A stretch of DNA of 64,000 nucleotides from Sulfitobacter sp. OXR-159 (lineage in GTDB: Bacteria > Pseudomonadota > Alphaproteobacteria > Rhodobacterales > Rhodobacteraceae): contig NZ_CP139707.1 in NCBI RefSeq assembly GCF_034377145.1, forward strand, positions 3,269,501 to 3,333,500, given 5' to 3'. Positions 36,684 to 46,396 of this stretch are shown one piece after another. The notes under the pieces were generated by a model, which was given only the letters and a program-made list of their open reading frames with translations, was not told the DNA's origin and ran no database searches. A program made the position numbers and the translations under genes. Positions within the stretch are counted from its first letter, which is position 1. Each line of letters starts with the position of its first letter.

Positions 36684-36896
36684 ATGGCAGATTATGACCG
36701 CAGCACCGGCGCCCCATGGAGCGCCGCAGACCTTGAGCAGCTTCGCATTCTGGCGGCAGAGGGCACAGCGCCTCCCGTGATCGCCGTGCAACTGGGCCGC
36801 AGCGAAGAGGCGATCGCCCATCGGGCCGCGCAGGACGGCATCAGCCTGCCCCCCGCCAGCCTGAACCCCTATGACCCCGACACGTTAGACCGATAG
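36684..36896 (+). CDS. Small putative helix-turn-helix protein
   Basis: A 70-residue protein, MADYDRSTGAPWSAADLEQL at the start. Residues 13-55 look like a Myb/SANT- or GcrA-type DNA-binding fold (WSAADLEQLRILAAEG, then LGRSEEAIAHRAAQDG). AAGGAG lies 9 bases before the ATG. It follows the DJ-1 gene by 91 bp on the same strand and overlaps the convergent Hint gene by 12 bp at its 3' end. Its function is unknown. Confidence 0.6.
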   Translation: MADYDRSTGAPWSAADLEQLRILAAEGTAPPVIAVQLGRSEEAIAHRAAQDGISLPPASLNPYDPDTLDR

Positions 36897-38081
36897 CAAC
36901 GCGCGCCCGTTCTTCTTGTGCTTTTCGATCAGCCGTTTTTGCACCGCCCCGGGTGGGATCGGATGCGCGGATGCGCCAAAACCGTCGCCCGCGACCAAGG
37001 TGGGAAAGAGTGCAGCGAATTCTTCGCGCTGCGCATGACTTAGGGTGCCGATCGTCTCGGCGGTCAGCAGGAAGCTCTCGCTCGGCGCGCCCTCGGCATA
37101 GAGGACCTCGTGCTGCTTGAAGATCAGGTGGAAATATTCCACCTGCGCCACACGATCGTCGATATGCACCCCCGGCAGTTCGGTCAGCCGGATGGCGGCG
37201 ACGAGCACCGCCATGGCCCCGCAAACCCGCTTCACGATTCCCGAGCGCGCAACCATGCGGTGCTGCCGCGAGACCATGAGATCGCGTTTGGGCAGGCCCG
37301 CGCCCAATGCCCCAGCAGAGATCCGAATGGGATACAGCTTGGGGTTCCTCGCCAGTTCCGACGCCCCGACAGAGCGGCGCAGTGCGGCGACAAGCTCTTG
37401 ATAGCCACTGCCTTGGGTCAGCACGCGCGCGCCGGGGGCCAAGGTTTCGACCGGCAGATCGCCCTTGTCGGTGGTGATCAAGGTGCCGCGCGTGAAACAG
37501 GCCACGCCGGTCGAGACGAGATCCCCCTCCTCGCGCATCGTGTCGATGTCGGACTTCCAATCCAGACTTCCCACAAGCCCACCCTTGGGCAGAGCGGAGA
37601 AATCAACGGTCATGGTGGTGAAAAGATCCCCCGCAGGCGGGCTACCCGCCAGATTGACGATGCCAGCGTAGGTCACCTCAAGATCACCGGCCAAATCCCG
37701 CGAGTCTGCGCTTACCCGGAAGGGAAACCCCTCTAGCGACGTAGGGGTAGAGCCGCCGTTCGGATCGTCATCCGGGGCTGTGGTGGTATCGAAAACCGAA
37801 CTGGCGGGCTGGAGGTCAATCTCCATAGTGGCCAGAGGTTTGGTCGTTTCCAGATGGTGCCAGTCATAGCCAAAGGACATCTGCGTGTTCTCGCCAACCG
37901 CCGCGCCATTCGTATAGAGGTCTGTCGCGTGCCAAGTCAGCGTCTCGGTCGTGCCATCCGCATAGGTCAGCGTGATCCGCGCCCCATCCAAATCGACACC
38001 GCGCGAACTGGTATCGTCGCGGATGCCGTGGACCGTTTCATGGGGGTCTTCGTCCAACCTGTTGATTACAATTCCGGGCAT
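36885..38081 (-). CDS. Hint-domain protein (Hint_2 type)
   Basis: A 398-residue protein with a Hedgehog/intein fold in its second half. The N-terminal part (1-190) has no domain I recognise and is rich in Asp, Thr and Gly. The Hint core starts at Cys195 in ACFTRGTLITT, continues with GDLPVETLAPGARVLTQ and LMVSRQHRMV, and ends in VEYFHLIFKQHEVLYAEGAP. Such domains can self-cleave, splice or transfer. No signal peptide is seen; export could be by type I secretion. The start at 38081 follows AAGGTGGGG; the frame upstream to 38207 has no support. Confidence 0.85.
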   Translation of the reverse strand: MPGIVINRLDEDPHETVHGIRDDTSSRGVDLDGARITLTYADGTTETLTWHATDLYTNGAAVGENTQMSFGYDWHHLETTKPLATMEIDLQPASSVFDTTTAPDDDPNGGSTPTSLEGFPFRVSADSRDLAGDLEVTYAGIVNLAGSPPAGDLFTTMTVDFSALPKGGLVGSLDWKSDIDTMREEGDLVSTGVACFTRGTLITTDKGDLPVETLAPGARVLTQGSGYQELVAALRRSVGASELARNPKLYPIRISAGALGAGLPKRDLMVSRQHRMVARSGIVKRVCGAMAVLVAAIRLTELPGVHIDDRVAQVEYFHLIFKQHEVLYAEGAPSESFLLTAETIGTLSHAQREEFAALFPTLVAGDGFGASAHPIPPGAVQKRLIEKHKKNGRALLSV

Positions 38082-38287
38082 AAACGTCCCCACCTTTTTT
38101 AAATAACCTGCCGACCAACAACGATAATTACTGCGGCACCGGTGCAGATAGGCTGCACAGTGACCTGTCGTTGGGGCAGATTGTCCATGGGGGTGAGGAG
38201 CAGGCAAGGCCGTGGCAAGGGATTATCGGGGCAAGATTATGGCAAGGCCCGTGCGCCCGCCCCGAAACGCAGATCCCCCAAACGCAA

Positions 38288-38313
38288 AAAGCCCCGCCAT
38301 CAGGCGGGGCTTT
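38288..38313 (-). terminator. rpmI-rplT terminator
   Basis: AAAGCCCCGCC (38288-38298) and GGCGGGGCTTT (38303-38313) form an 11-bp stem; read on the minus strand it is followed by TTTGCGTT. It lies 24 bp after the rplT stop. Confidence 0.88.
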
Positions 38314-38336
38314 CGCAAATTCAAAACAACGTCAGC

Positions 38337-38702
38337 TTAGGCTGCCAGTGCGTCCTGCGCCTGTTTGACGATCGCGCCAAAGGCTTCGGGCTCATGCACG
38401 GCCAGATCGGCCAGAACCTTACGGTCCACTTCGATACCGGCCAACGACAAACCGTTGATGAAGCGGCTGTATGTCAGCGCTTCGTCGTGGCTGCGCACGG
38501 CGGCGTTGATCCGCTGGATCCACAGAGCGCGGAAGTTGCGCTTGCGATTCTTGCGGTCACGGGTTGCATATTGGTTGGCCTTGTCGACCGCCTGTGTGGC
38601 GACCTTAAAGACGTTCTTGCGCCGACCATAATAGCCTTTTGCGGCTTTGATGATCTTCTTGTGACGCGCGTGGGTGACTGTACCACCTTTAACTCGGGAC
38701 AT
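38337..38702 (-). CDS. rplT: 50S ribosomal protein L20
   Basis: A 121-residue basic protein with the L20 hallmark [20 protein letters not shown] and [17 protein letters not shown]. It assembles early on 23S rRNA. It follows rpmI by 15 bp. In many bacteria infC precedes this pair; here it does not lie in the window. Confidence 0.97.
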   Translation of the reverse strand: MSRVKGGTVTHARHKKIIKAAKGYYGRRKNVFKVATQAVDKANQYATRDRKNRKRNFRALWIQRINAAVRSHDEALTYSRFINGLSLAGIEVDRKVLADLAVHEPEAFGAIVKQAQDALAA

Positions 38703-38717
38703 CTCGGTACTCCTATA

Positions 38718-38918
38718 TCAGCGGGCGTAGGGCATGAAGCCCTTGATGATCTTTGCATCGGGCTCGGACAGTGTTGTCGTGCCGCGTGCGTTACGGATGA
38801 ACTTGTTGGTCCGCTTGATCATACCGTGCTGTTTGCCAGCTTGGCTGCCGATGACCTTACCAGTCGCCGAGACCTTAAAGCGCTTTTTGGCGCTCGATTT
38901 CGTCTTCATCTTGGGCAT
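38718..38918 (-). CDS. rpmI: 50S ribosomal protein L35
   Basis: A 66-residue basic protein, [20 protein letters not shown] at the start and GFMPYAR at the end, standard for L35. ATG 38918 is chosen; the open frame continues upstream without coding character. The 136 bp before it to 39054 should hold the promoter. An L20-type autoregulatory leader cannot be shown by eye. Confidence 0.95.
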   Translation of the reverse strand: MPKMKTKSSAKKRFKVSATGKVIGSQAGKQHGMIKRTNKFIRNARGTTTLSEPDAKIIKGFMPYAR

Positions 38919-39054
38919 TTCCGTCTCCGTCTTTTGAGTTCGGTATAAACACGACTCGGCATGCCACTTGAGGCCGGTCGTGCAGGCTAAGATGCGCCGT
39001 ATAGGCGCGCCCGGGCAAGGATGCAAGAGGTTTTGAGCAGCGCTGTGGACGCGC

Positions 39055-39288
39055 TTAAGGCAACAGGTCCGCCGCCACGGAAACGAAGACATCCGGCAGC
39101 GTCTCGAAGGAATAGCGCCCCGGATTTTTCTGCAGGGCAAAGACGATCAGCCCGGCAGCAATCAAGATCGTGATGGCCGAGGCGCGCGGCGACCGACGGT
39201 CGGTCACCGCAGAGAGGATCGAAGGGATCGACAGCACCGCCAGAACGATGCCGACCACCATTGCCAAGTCAGAGTTCACACGCAACAT
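39055..39288 (-). CDS. Small membrane protein of unknown function
   Basis: A 77-residue protein with two hydrophobic helices (about 9-27 and 37-53) and a polar C-terminus ([20 protein letters not shown]). I do not recognise a characterised family. It starts 18 bp after the pyruvate kinase stop on the same strand, so it is probably co-transcribed with pyk. Confidence 0.65.
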   Translation of the reverse strand: MLRVNSDLAMVVGIVLAVLSIPSILSAVTDRRSPRASAITILIAAGLIVFALQKNPGRYSFETLPDVFVSVAADLLP

Positions 39289-39306
39289 CCCCCTAGTTGA
39301 GGAAGG

Positions 39307-40752
<1,446 letters not shown>

Positions 40753-40786
40753 ATCTGTTCCTTCGTGTCCTATGTCCCCAAAGCGA

Positions 40787-40802
40787 ATGTTAACGATAAC
40801 AT
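40787..40802. promoter_or_regulatory. LacI-family-type operator upstream of pyk (possible CceR site)
   Basis: ATGTTAACGATAACAT has perfect 6-bp arms (ATGTTA/TAACAT) and a 4-base centre, 34 bp upstream of the pyk start. This is the shape of LacI-family operators. In Rhodobacter sphaeroides the LacI-type regulator CceR controls central carbon genes through similar sites, as I recall it. The assignment is by resemblance. Confidence 0.55.
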
Positions 40803-40904
40803 CGCCTATCCGGTGGCCTAGCGCCCCCATGAGTGCCTGTCAAAGGTTTCATCAGAATGACGGTCCCTCGCGGTGCCGTCCAGTGATATGAGAAGGAAGC
40901 TGCA

Positions 40905-41216
40905 ATGCCCAGCCAACACGAGATCGAACTGCAAGCCGCCGCCTTTCGCCGGTTGCAGAAACACCTGATGGAAGACCGGACCGATGTGCAGAACATCGAC
41001 ATGATGAACCTCGCCGGATTTTGCCGCAACTGCCTGTCGCGCTGGTATCAGGAAGCCGCCAATGAGCGTGGCATCGACATGGGCAAGGAAGAGGCCCGCG
41101 AGCTGTTCTACGGGATGACAATGGACGAGTGGAAAGCCAATCATCAGACGGATGCGAAGGACAGTCAGAAAGAGGCGTTCAAAACCGCGTTTGAGGAGAA
41201 TGTCGGTAAAGGCTGA
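40905..41216 (+). CDS. DUF1244 family protein
   Basis: A 103-residue protein of a proteobacterial family without known activity. The conserved block AGFCRNCLSRWYQEAANERG with a Cys-x-x-Cys pair lies near residues 37-56, followed by ELFYGMTMDEWKANHQT. GAAGGAAG precedes the ATG. It is divergent from pyk and followed by a 10-bp-stem hairpin at 41237. Confidence 0.85.
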   Translation: MPSQHEIELQAAAFRRLQKHLMEDRTDVQNIDMMNLAGFCRNCLSRWYQEAANERGIDMGKEEARELFYGMTMDEWKANHQTDAKDSQKEAFKTAFEENVGKG

Positions 41217-41236
41217 ATATTGAACACCATGTAGAT

Positions 41237-41264
41237 ACAGTAGCGGTTATAGCGCCGCTACTGT
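41237..41264 (+). terminator. Hairpin after the DUF1244 gene
   Basis: ACAGTAGCGG (41237-41246) pairs perfectly with CCGCTACTGT (41255-41264) with an 8-base loop. T-rich sequence follows only after a gap, so termination is probable but not certain. Confidence 0.5.
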
Positions 41265-41356
41265 TCGCAGTTGGGCAACAAAGAAATTTTACATAACTTG
41301 ATTTAGGTAAATTTTTCACTGAGTGTTGGCGTATTCCCATCAGGAGATACTGCCTC

Positions 41357-42349
41357 ATGCTCGCTTTTTTCGCACTTCCAGCTTTGCTGGGCCTCGGCCT
41401 CATCCTTAACTTGAACGACGACGATTCAGATGATGACCGCCCCGAAGATCCGCCTGAACCCACGGATACATCAATGGATACCTTACTTGTACCCGATGAC
41501 GTTCAATCCTTTCATGGCAGCAATGACGATGATGTCATCGTCGCGCGGGACGAAGGCGGGTTTATCACCGGGCGTGGCGGCGACGATACGATTACCGGAA
41601 GTGATAACACTGACGATATCGCCGGTCGCGATGGCGATGATGTGATTGATTCCGGTGGTGGTAATGATCGCGTCTGGGGCGATTACGGGGATGACATAAT
41701 CAACCTTGGCAACGGCGCAGATCGCGGCATCGGCGGTGATGGCAATGATAACATCGATGGCGGCGCCGGTGACGACAATATCAGCGGTCGAAACGACGAT
41801 GACTCGATTTATGGCGGAGCGGGCAACGATACGATCTCCGGGGGCGCGGGCGACGACTGGATATTCCTAGGCGCTGGCAATGACAGCGTACCCTATGATT
41901 CCGACGATGCAGGGAATGACACGATTTATGGTGGGGCGGGCAATGATTTCATCCAAGATGGTCAAGGCTTTAACCAGCTTTATGGCGGAGAAGGTAACGA
42001 CACTTTCAATACGTTGGATAACGATGCCTCGGCCGACACGGTCTATGGTGGCGCAGGCAATGACCGCATGACACTCGACAACGGCGACATCGCAACCGGC
42101 GGCGAGGACGGAGACCTGTTTAACCTCACCTATACAAATGATCCCGGCCCCCCTGCCGTGGTGATCACCGATTTTGACACAGACGAAGATCTGCTGGCCG
42201 TAGATTACTACGCAGAAGACCCGCTGGAGATGGTCTACGATCCGGACCGCGAGGCGGTGTTGCTGCAAAGAGCAGGCTTATCTTTCGGCATATTGGAAGG
42301 GCTGACCGAAGCGGACATACCGAACATCACCCTTGTAGAATACGGCTAA
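41357..42349 (+). CDS. RTX-repeat calcium-binding protein with N-terminal membrane segment
   Basis: A 330-residue acidic protein. Residues 1-20 (MLAFFALPALLGLGLILNLN) form a hydrophobic segment, followed by an Asp/Glu/Pro linker to about 40. Residues about 55-240 hold repeated RTX nonapeptides of the GGxGxDxUx type (GGAGNDTISGGAGDD, YGGAGNDFI, YGGEGNDTF, YGGAGNDRM). The C-terminal part has ITDFDTDEDLLAVDYY, common in type I-secreted proteins. RTX proteins usually lack an N-terminal hydrophobic segment, so this one may stay anchored. No type I exporter gene is next to it. AGGAG is 10 bases before the ATG. Confidence 0.82.
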   Translation: MLAFFALPALLGLGLILNLNDDDSDDDRPEDPPEPTDTSMDTLLVPDDVQSFHGSNDDDVIVARDEGGFITGRGGDDTITGSDNTDDIAGRDGDDVIDSGGGNDRVWGDYGDDIINLGNGADRGIGGDGNDNIDGGAGDDNISGRNDDDSIYGGAGNDTISGGAGDDWIFLGAGNDSVPYDSDDAGNDTIYGGAGNDFIQDGQGFNQLYGGEGNDTFNTLDNDASADTVYGGAGNDRMTLDNGDIATGGEDGDLFNLTYTNDPGPPAVVITDFDTDEDLLAVDYYAEDPLEMVYDPDREAVLLQRAGLSFGILEGLTEADIPNITLVEYG

Positions 42350-42368
42350 CCGCACACCGAGGGGGCGG

Positions 42369-42827
42369 CTAAAACTGGTAGAGCACGAGCCAATCCGCCT
42401 TAACCGCGGGTCGGTCGGCCCCCTCAATCTCAACCTTCGCCGCGAAGCGGGTCATCAGATCGCCCCGCCCCCGCGTCTGCGCCTCGGCCAATGTGAACCG
42501 GCCGCGGATACGCTTGCCAGAATGCACAGGCGCGATAAAACGCACGCTGTCGAACCCGTAGTTGATCGACGCCTTGGCCCCCGTCATCACTGGCAACGCG
42601 CCATAAGCCATGCCCGACATCATCGACAGGGTCAGCATCCCATGCGCCACGGTGCCGCCGAAGTCGGTTTCTGCGGCGCGGATGGGATCGACATGGATGA
42701 ACTGGTGATCTTCGGTCACATCGGCAAAGGCGTCGATCCGCGCCTGATCCATCATGAACCACGGCGAGACGCCTAATTCGCGGCCCACGGCTGCTTCCAT
42801 CTCTGCCCGGTCAATCTCGTTGCGCAT
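42369..42827 (-). CDS. MaoC-like enoyl-CoA hydratase
   Basis: A 152-residue hot-dog fold protein. The hydratase-type motif is FADVTEDHQFIHVDPIRAAE, with the catalytic Asp-His pair, then GGTVAHGMLTLSMM. The family hydrates (R)-specific enoyl-CoA. The start is ATG 42827, with GAGGAGG in front; an ATG one codon earlier is too close to it. It is divergent from the YdcZ-like gene. Confidence 0.88.
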   Translation of the reverse strand: MRNEIDRAEMEAAVGRELGVSPWFMMDQARIDAFADVTEDHQFIHVDPIRAAETDFGGTVAHGMLTLSMMSGMAYGALPVMTGAKASINYGFDSVRFIAPVHSGKRIRGRFTLAEAQTRGRGDLMTRFAAKVEIEGADRPAVKADWLVLYQF

Positions 42828-42936
42828 CATGGCCTCCTCACTTTGCGCCACACTATCCGCGATGGTCAGACCTGCGAAAGCCCTTGCGTCCGACCGGGCA
42901 AGTCCCATGCTGGGCCAAGCCATAGCCGGAGACATC

Positions 42937-43380
42937 ATGAACACCCCAATCCTCGCCCTTATCATCGTGGCCGTCGCGGGCGCGGCTGTCGCCCTGCAGA
43001 CCCCGATCAACGCCGCCTTGGGCCGCAACATCGGCAGCGGGGTCGCTGCGGCGGCGGTGTCCTTTGGCGTGGGGTTCGCGATCCTGCTGGGGGTCTTGCT
43101 GATGCGCGGAGAGTTGGGCGCCCTGCCCCGCGCGGCTTCGGCTTCGCCGGTCTTGCTGCTGGGTGGTGTGCTGGGGGCGTTCTACGTCTGGTCGGTGCTC
43201 TGGGCGATCCCGACGCTGGGGGCGCTGACGGTGATCTCAGCCCTGATCCTCGGCCAGCTAAGCGCGGCGCTGATCATCGATGCGACGGGGCTTTTGGGCC
43301 TGACGGTGCAGGCCATAACTCCCACCCGCATCTCCGCCGCCGCGCTGGTGGCGGCGGGGCTGGTTTTATCGCGGTTCTGA
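42937..43380 (+). CDS. YdcZ/DUF606-type DMT family membrane protein
   Basis: A 147-residue membrane protein with about five hydrophobic helices. MNTPILALIIVAVAGAAVAL at the start and LQTPINAALGRNIGSGVAAA after it match the DUF606 half-size DMT carriers, which probably work as dimers. GGAG is 6 bases before ATG 42937. The substrate is unknown. It ends 3 bp before the convergent dat gene. Confidence 0.8.
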   Translation: MNTPILALIIVAVAGAAVALQTPINAALGRNIGSGVAAAAVSFGVGFAILLGVLLMRGELGALPRAASASPVLLLGGVLGAFYVWSVLWAIPTLGALTVISALILGQLSAALIIDATGLLGLTVQAITPTRISAAALVAAGLVLSRF

Positions 43381-43383
43381 AAC

Positions 43384-44244
43384 TCAGATCGCGGTTTTGC
43401 GCATCTCTTCGAGATAGATTTCGCGCAGACGGGGCGCCAATTTGCCCGGCGTGCCGCTGCCGATCTTGGCGCCGTCAATCTCAACTACGGGGGTCACAAA
43501 AGCACTGGCCGAGGTCACAAACGCCTCATCCGCCTGCTGTGCCTCTTCGATGGTAAAGTTACGCTCTTCGACCTGCATCTGTGCCTCACGGGCCAGTTCC
43601 AGCACCGCCTTGCGGGTGATGCCGTGCAGGATGTCGCTGGAGGTCTCGCGCGTGACGATCTTGCCGTCTTTCACGATATAGGCGTTGTTCGAGGTGCCTT
43701 CGGTGACGAAACCGTCTTCGACCATCCAAGCGTCTTCGACACCCGCCTTCTTGGCCATCATCTTGCCCATCGATGGGTAGAGAAGCTGCACCGTTTTGAT
43801 GTCGCGACGGCCCCAGCGGATGTCTTCGATGCTGATGACGCGGATGCCATCACGGGCGGCAGGGTTGTCGGCCAGACCCGGTTTCGACTGGGTGAACAGA
43901 ACCAGCGACGGCGCGGTGGTTTCGGGATCGGGGAAGGCGAAATCACGGTCGCCATCCGACCCGCGCGTGACCTGAAGGTAGATCAGCCCGTCTTTGATGT
44001 CATTCAGCCGCACCAACTCGCGGTGAATTTCCAGCAGTTCTTCGGTGGTCGCAGGCGCACGCATGTCGAGCTCGTTCATTGAGCGGGTCAGACGCTCGGC
44101 ATGGCCGTCAAAAGCGATAAGCTTGCCATCCAGCACGCTCGTCACCTCATAGACCCCATCGGCCATCAGAAACCCCCGGTCAAAGATCGAGACCTTGGCC
44201 TGATCCTCGGGCAGGTATTCGCCGTTTACATAGACAGTTCGCAT
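43384..44244 (-). CDS. dat: D-amino-acid transaminase (class IV PLP)
   Basis: Transfers the amino group between D-alanine and 2-oxoglutarate, giving D-glutamate and pyruvate, and the reverse. The 286-residue protein is a fold IV aminotransferase. VYVNGEYLPEDQAKVSIFDRG opens it, the PLP Lys is in RRDIKTVQLL near residue 145, and VTEGTSNNAYIV holds the phosphate-binding loop. ATG 44244 is preferred over GTG 44250 because GGGGGTG precedes it. It follows dgcA with only a 2-bp gap, or an overlap if GTG is used. The operon suggests D-Glu/D-Ala catabolism. Confidence 0.86.
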   Translation of the reverse strand: MRTVYVNGEYLPEDQAKVSIFDRGFLMADGVYEVTSVLDGKLIAFDGHAERLTRSMNELDMRAPATTEELLEIHRELVRLNDIKDGLIYLQVTRGSDGDRDFAFPDPETTAPSLVLFTQSKPGLADNPAARDGIRVISIEDIRWGRRDIKTVQLLYPSMGKMMAKKAGVEDAWMVEDGFVTEGTSNNAYIVKDGKIVTRETSSDILHGITRKAVLELAREAQMQVEERNFTIEEAQQADEAFVTSASAFVTPVVEIDGAKIGSGTPGKLAPRLREIYLEEMRKTAI

Positions 44245-44246
44245 GG

Positions 44247-45212
44247 TCACCCCCAGAGCGCGGCCACGGGGGGATGCACGCCCGCGCCGTCGAATTTCAA
44301 AGCATTGTCGCGGTCTTCGGCCAGAAGCAGCGGGCCGTCAAGGTCCACCACCTTCGCGCCTTGGGCGACCAGCGTCGCCGGGGCCATCGCCAGCGACGAT
44401 CCGACCATACAGCCGACCATCACGTCGAACCCTTCGGCCCGCGCCGCATCGCGCAGCGCCAGCGCTTCGGTCAGCCCGCCGGTCTTGTCGAGCTTAATGT
44501 TCACCACGTCGTATTTGCCCTTGAGGCCGGGCAGGCTGGCACGGTCATGGCAGCTTTCATCGGCGCAGACCGGCACGGGGCGGTCCATGCCCAAGAGCGC
44601 GTCGTCGTCCCCTGCGGGCAAGGGTTGTTCGACCAACGCCACGCCAAGGCGCACCAGATGGGGCGCAAGGTCGGCGTAGACCTCTGCCGACCAACCCTCA
44701 TTGGCGTCGATGATGATGGTGGCATCGGGCGCACCTGCGCGCACGGCTTCGAGCCGGGGCATGTCATCAGGCGTGCCGAGCTTGATCTTGAGCAGGGGCC
44801 GATGGCTGTGTTTCGCGGCCTGCGCGCGCATCGCCTCGGGTTCGTCCAGCGAGAGGGTATAGGCCGTGACTTCCGGCCCCGGGGCCGTCAGCCCGGCCAG
44901 TTCCCAAACGCGCTTGCCCGCGCGTTTGGCTTCCAGATCCCACAGCGCGCAGTCTACCGCGTTGCGTGCGGCCCCGGCAGGCAAAAGGTCATAGAGCGCT
45001 TGGCGGGTGATATCGCCGGGCAAGCCGTTGATCTCAGCCGTGACCGATTCGAGGGTCTCGTCATAGCGCGCGTAGGGCACGCATTCGCCCCAGCCGGTCA
45101 CGCCACCATCGGTCACGCGGACGGTCAGCACTTTGGCCTCGGTCCGCGAACCACGGCTGATGGTAAAGACCTGTGCCAGTTTGAACGTATCTGCGGTAAC
45201 GTCGATCTGCAT
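44247..45212 (-). CDS. dgcA: N-acetyl-D-glutamate racemase DgcA (enolase superfamily)
   Basis: A 321-residue enolase-superfamily enzyme of the muconate cycloisomerase group, earlier annotated as dipeptide epimerase. LKIKLGTPDDM supplies the catalytic Lys-x-Lys. Metal ligands lie in IIIDANEGWS, ALVEQPL and VCADESCH. The second acid-base Lys is in NIKLDKTGG. With DgcN next door it fits the DgcN/DgcA route, in which N-acetyl-D-Glu is racemised to the L form. ATG 45212 follows the dgcN stop by 2 bp; an in-frame GTG at 45218 would overlap it. Confidence 0.85.
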   Translation of the reverse strand: MQIDVTADTFKLAQVFTISRGSRTEAKVLTVRVTDGGVTGWGECVPYARYDETLESVTAEINGLPGDITRQALYDLLPAGAARNAVDCALWDLEAKRAGKRVWELAGLTAPGPEVTAYTLSLDEPEAMRAQAAKHSHRPLLKIKLGTPDDMPRLEAVRAGAPDATIIIDANEGWSAEVYADLAPHLVRLGVALVEQPLPAGDDDALLGMDRPVPVCADESCHDRASLPGLKGKYDVVNIKLDKTGGLTEALALRDAARAEGFDVMVGCMVGSSLAMAPATLVAQGAKVVDLDGPLLLAEDRDNALKFDGAGVHPPVAALWG

Positions 45213-45214
45213 GA

Positions 45215-46216
45215 TCACAGCGCCGCCAGCGCATCGGCCAGTCGTGCAGCACCCTGACGGAAGGGATCGACCGCAGGCAGGCCAAGACGCTCTTCGACCT
45301 CGGCCAGATAGGCGTCCGCCTCGGCCTCAGGCATGTGGTAGGTATTGACCGAGATACCAACGACCTTGCAGTCGGGGTTGGCCACCTGCGCCAGTGTCAG
45401 AGCCACGTCGCGGACCGCTTCCATGCTTGGCAAGCTGTATTCCGGCAGGCCGCGCATATGGGTCCGGGTTGGCTCATGGCAGAGGATCAGCGCATCGGGT
45501 TGGCCGCCGTGGATCAGCGCCATGGTCACGCCTGAGTAGGAGACGTGGAACAGGCTGCCCTGCCCTTCGATGATGTCCCAATGGTCGTCATCATTGTCGG
45601 GCGTGAGATATTCCACCGACCCGGCCATGAAATCGGCGATCACGGCATCCAACGGCACGCCTTCGCCGGTGATCAGGATGCCGGTCTGGCCCGTGGCACG
45701 GAAGGTGCTTTTCATGCCTTTTTCGCGCATCGCCTCATCCAGCGCGAGGGCGGTGTACATTTTCCCGACCGAGCAATCGGTGCCCACGGCCAGAACCCGT
45801 TTGCCGCTGCGTTTCTTACCGTCCGCAATGGGATATTCGACACTGGGCACGCGCACGTCATGCAGGGTTGTGCCGCTCGCCTTGGCGGCGGCGACCAGAT
45901 CGGCTTCGTTGCGCAACAGGTTGTGTAGGCCAGAGGCGATGTCGAAGCCCATGTTCAGCGCCTCGATCAGCACCTCTTTCCAAGCCGCGCTGATCTTGCC
46001 GCCACGGTTGGCGACGCCGATGACCAATGTCTCGGCCCCCGCCTCACGCGCTTCGGCCAGCGTCATGTCTTGCAAGCCGAGATCGGCCTTGCAGCCTTCC
46101 ATGCGAAACTGACCGACCGCATTGTCGGGGCGCCAGTCCTTGATGCCTTGGGCGACTTTGGCGGACAGAGAGTCAGGCGCGTCGCCCAGAAAGAGCAGAT
46201 AGGGGGTTTTGATCAT
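45215..46216 (-). CDS. dgcN: N-acetyltransferase DgcN (DUF1611 family)
   Basis: A 333-residue DUF1611 protein. It carries a P-loop-like segment AVGTDCSVGKMYTALALDEA near residue 150 and the family motifs TGQTGILITGEGVPLDAVIAD and EGQGSLFHVSYSGVT. Studied homologues acetylate D-glutamate, after which DgcA racemises the product; the assignment here rests on that pairing. GGAGG lies 6 bases before ATG 46216. It heads the dgcN-dgcA-dat operon and shares a 257-bp upstream region with divergent mcl1. Confidence 0.84.
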   Translation of the reverse strand: MIKTPYLLFLGDAPDSLSAKVAQGIKDWRPDNAVGQFRMEGCKADLGLQDMTLAEAREAGAETLVIGVANRGGKISAAWKEVLIEALNMGFDIASGLHNLLRNEADLVAAAKASGTTLHDVRVPSVEYPIADGKKRSGKRVLAVGTDCSVGKMYTALALDEAMREKGMKSTFRATGQTGILITGEGVPLDAVIADFMAGSVEYLTPDNDDDHWDIIEGQGSLFHVSYSGVTMALIHGGQPDALILCHEPTRTHMRGLPEYSLPSMEAVRDVALTLAQVANPDCKVVGISVNTYHMPEAEADAYLAEVEERLGLPAVDPFRQGAARLADALAAL

Positions 46217-46286
46217 GGCAAGCCTCCGGCATTGAATTTGTCCGCATATTGCGCGCGAGAATACGCAAGTGCGTGGCGTTGTCGAC

Positions 46287-46304
46287 GCATCTGCATGCAA
46301 ATGC
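46287..46304. promoter_or_regulatory. Imperfect palindrome between dgcN and mcl1
   Basis: GCATCTGCATGCAAATGC matches its own reverse complement at 16 of 18 positions, 70 bp upstream of dgcN. It is a candidate operator for the dgc operon. No regulator gene is adjacent. Confidence 0.4.
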
Positions 46305-46380
46305 GCAGGATTTCCCGCGAATTACCGTTGGCTGCGCAAAATTCGTGCGCTGCGCCGCGAGGCCACAAAAATCATTGAAA

Positions 46381-46396
46381 TGCTGCGACTGCGAAA
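46381..46396 (+). promoter_or_regulatory. 16-bp element shared with the mcd upstream region (copy 1)
   Basis: TGCTGCGACTGCGAAA lies 77 bp upstream of mcl1. The identical word lies at 54389-54404, 35 bp before mcd. CTGCGCAAA at 46332-46340 is a related half. It is probably a binding site for a regulator of acetyl-CoA assimilation. Confidence 0.55.

Noticed and set aside
36885..38081. Hint domain as a true intein with flanking exteins
   Set aside because: There is no split host protein and no C-terminal extein. The architecture is the Hint_2 type of stand-alone proteins.
41500..42150. Tandem DNA repeats in the RTX gene as a possible CRISPR or satellite
   Set aside because: The repetition is at protein level (GGAGND units) with varied codons, and there are no uniform spacers.
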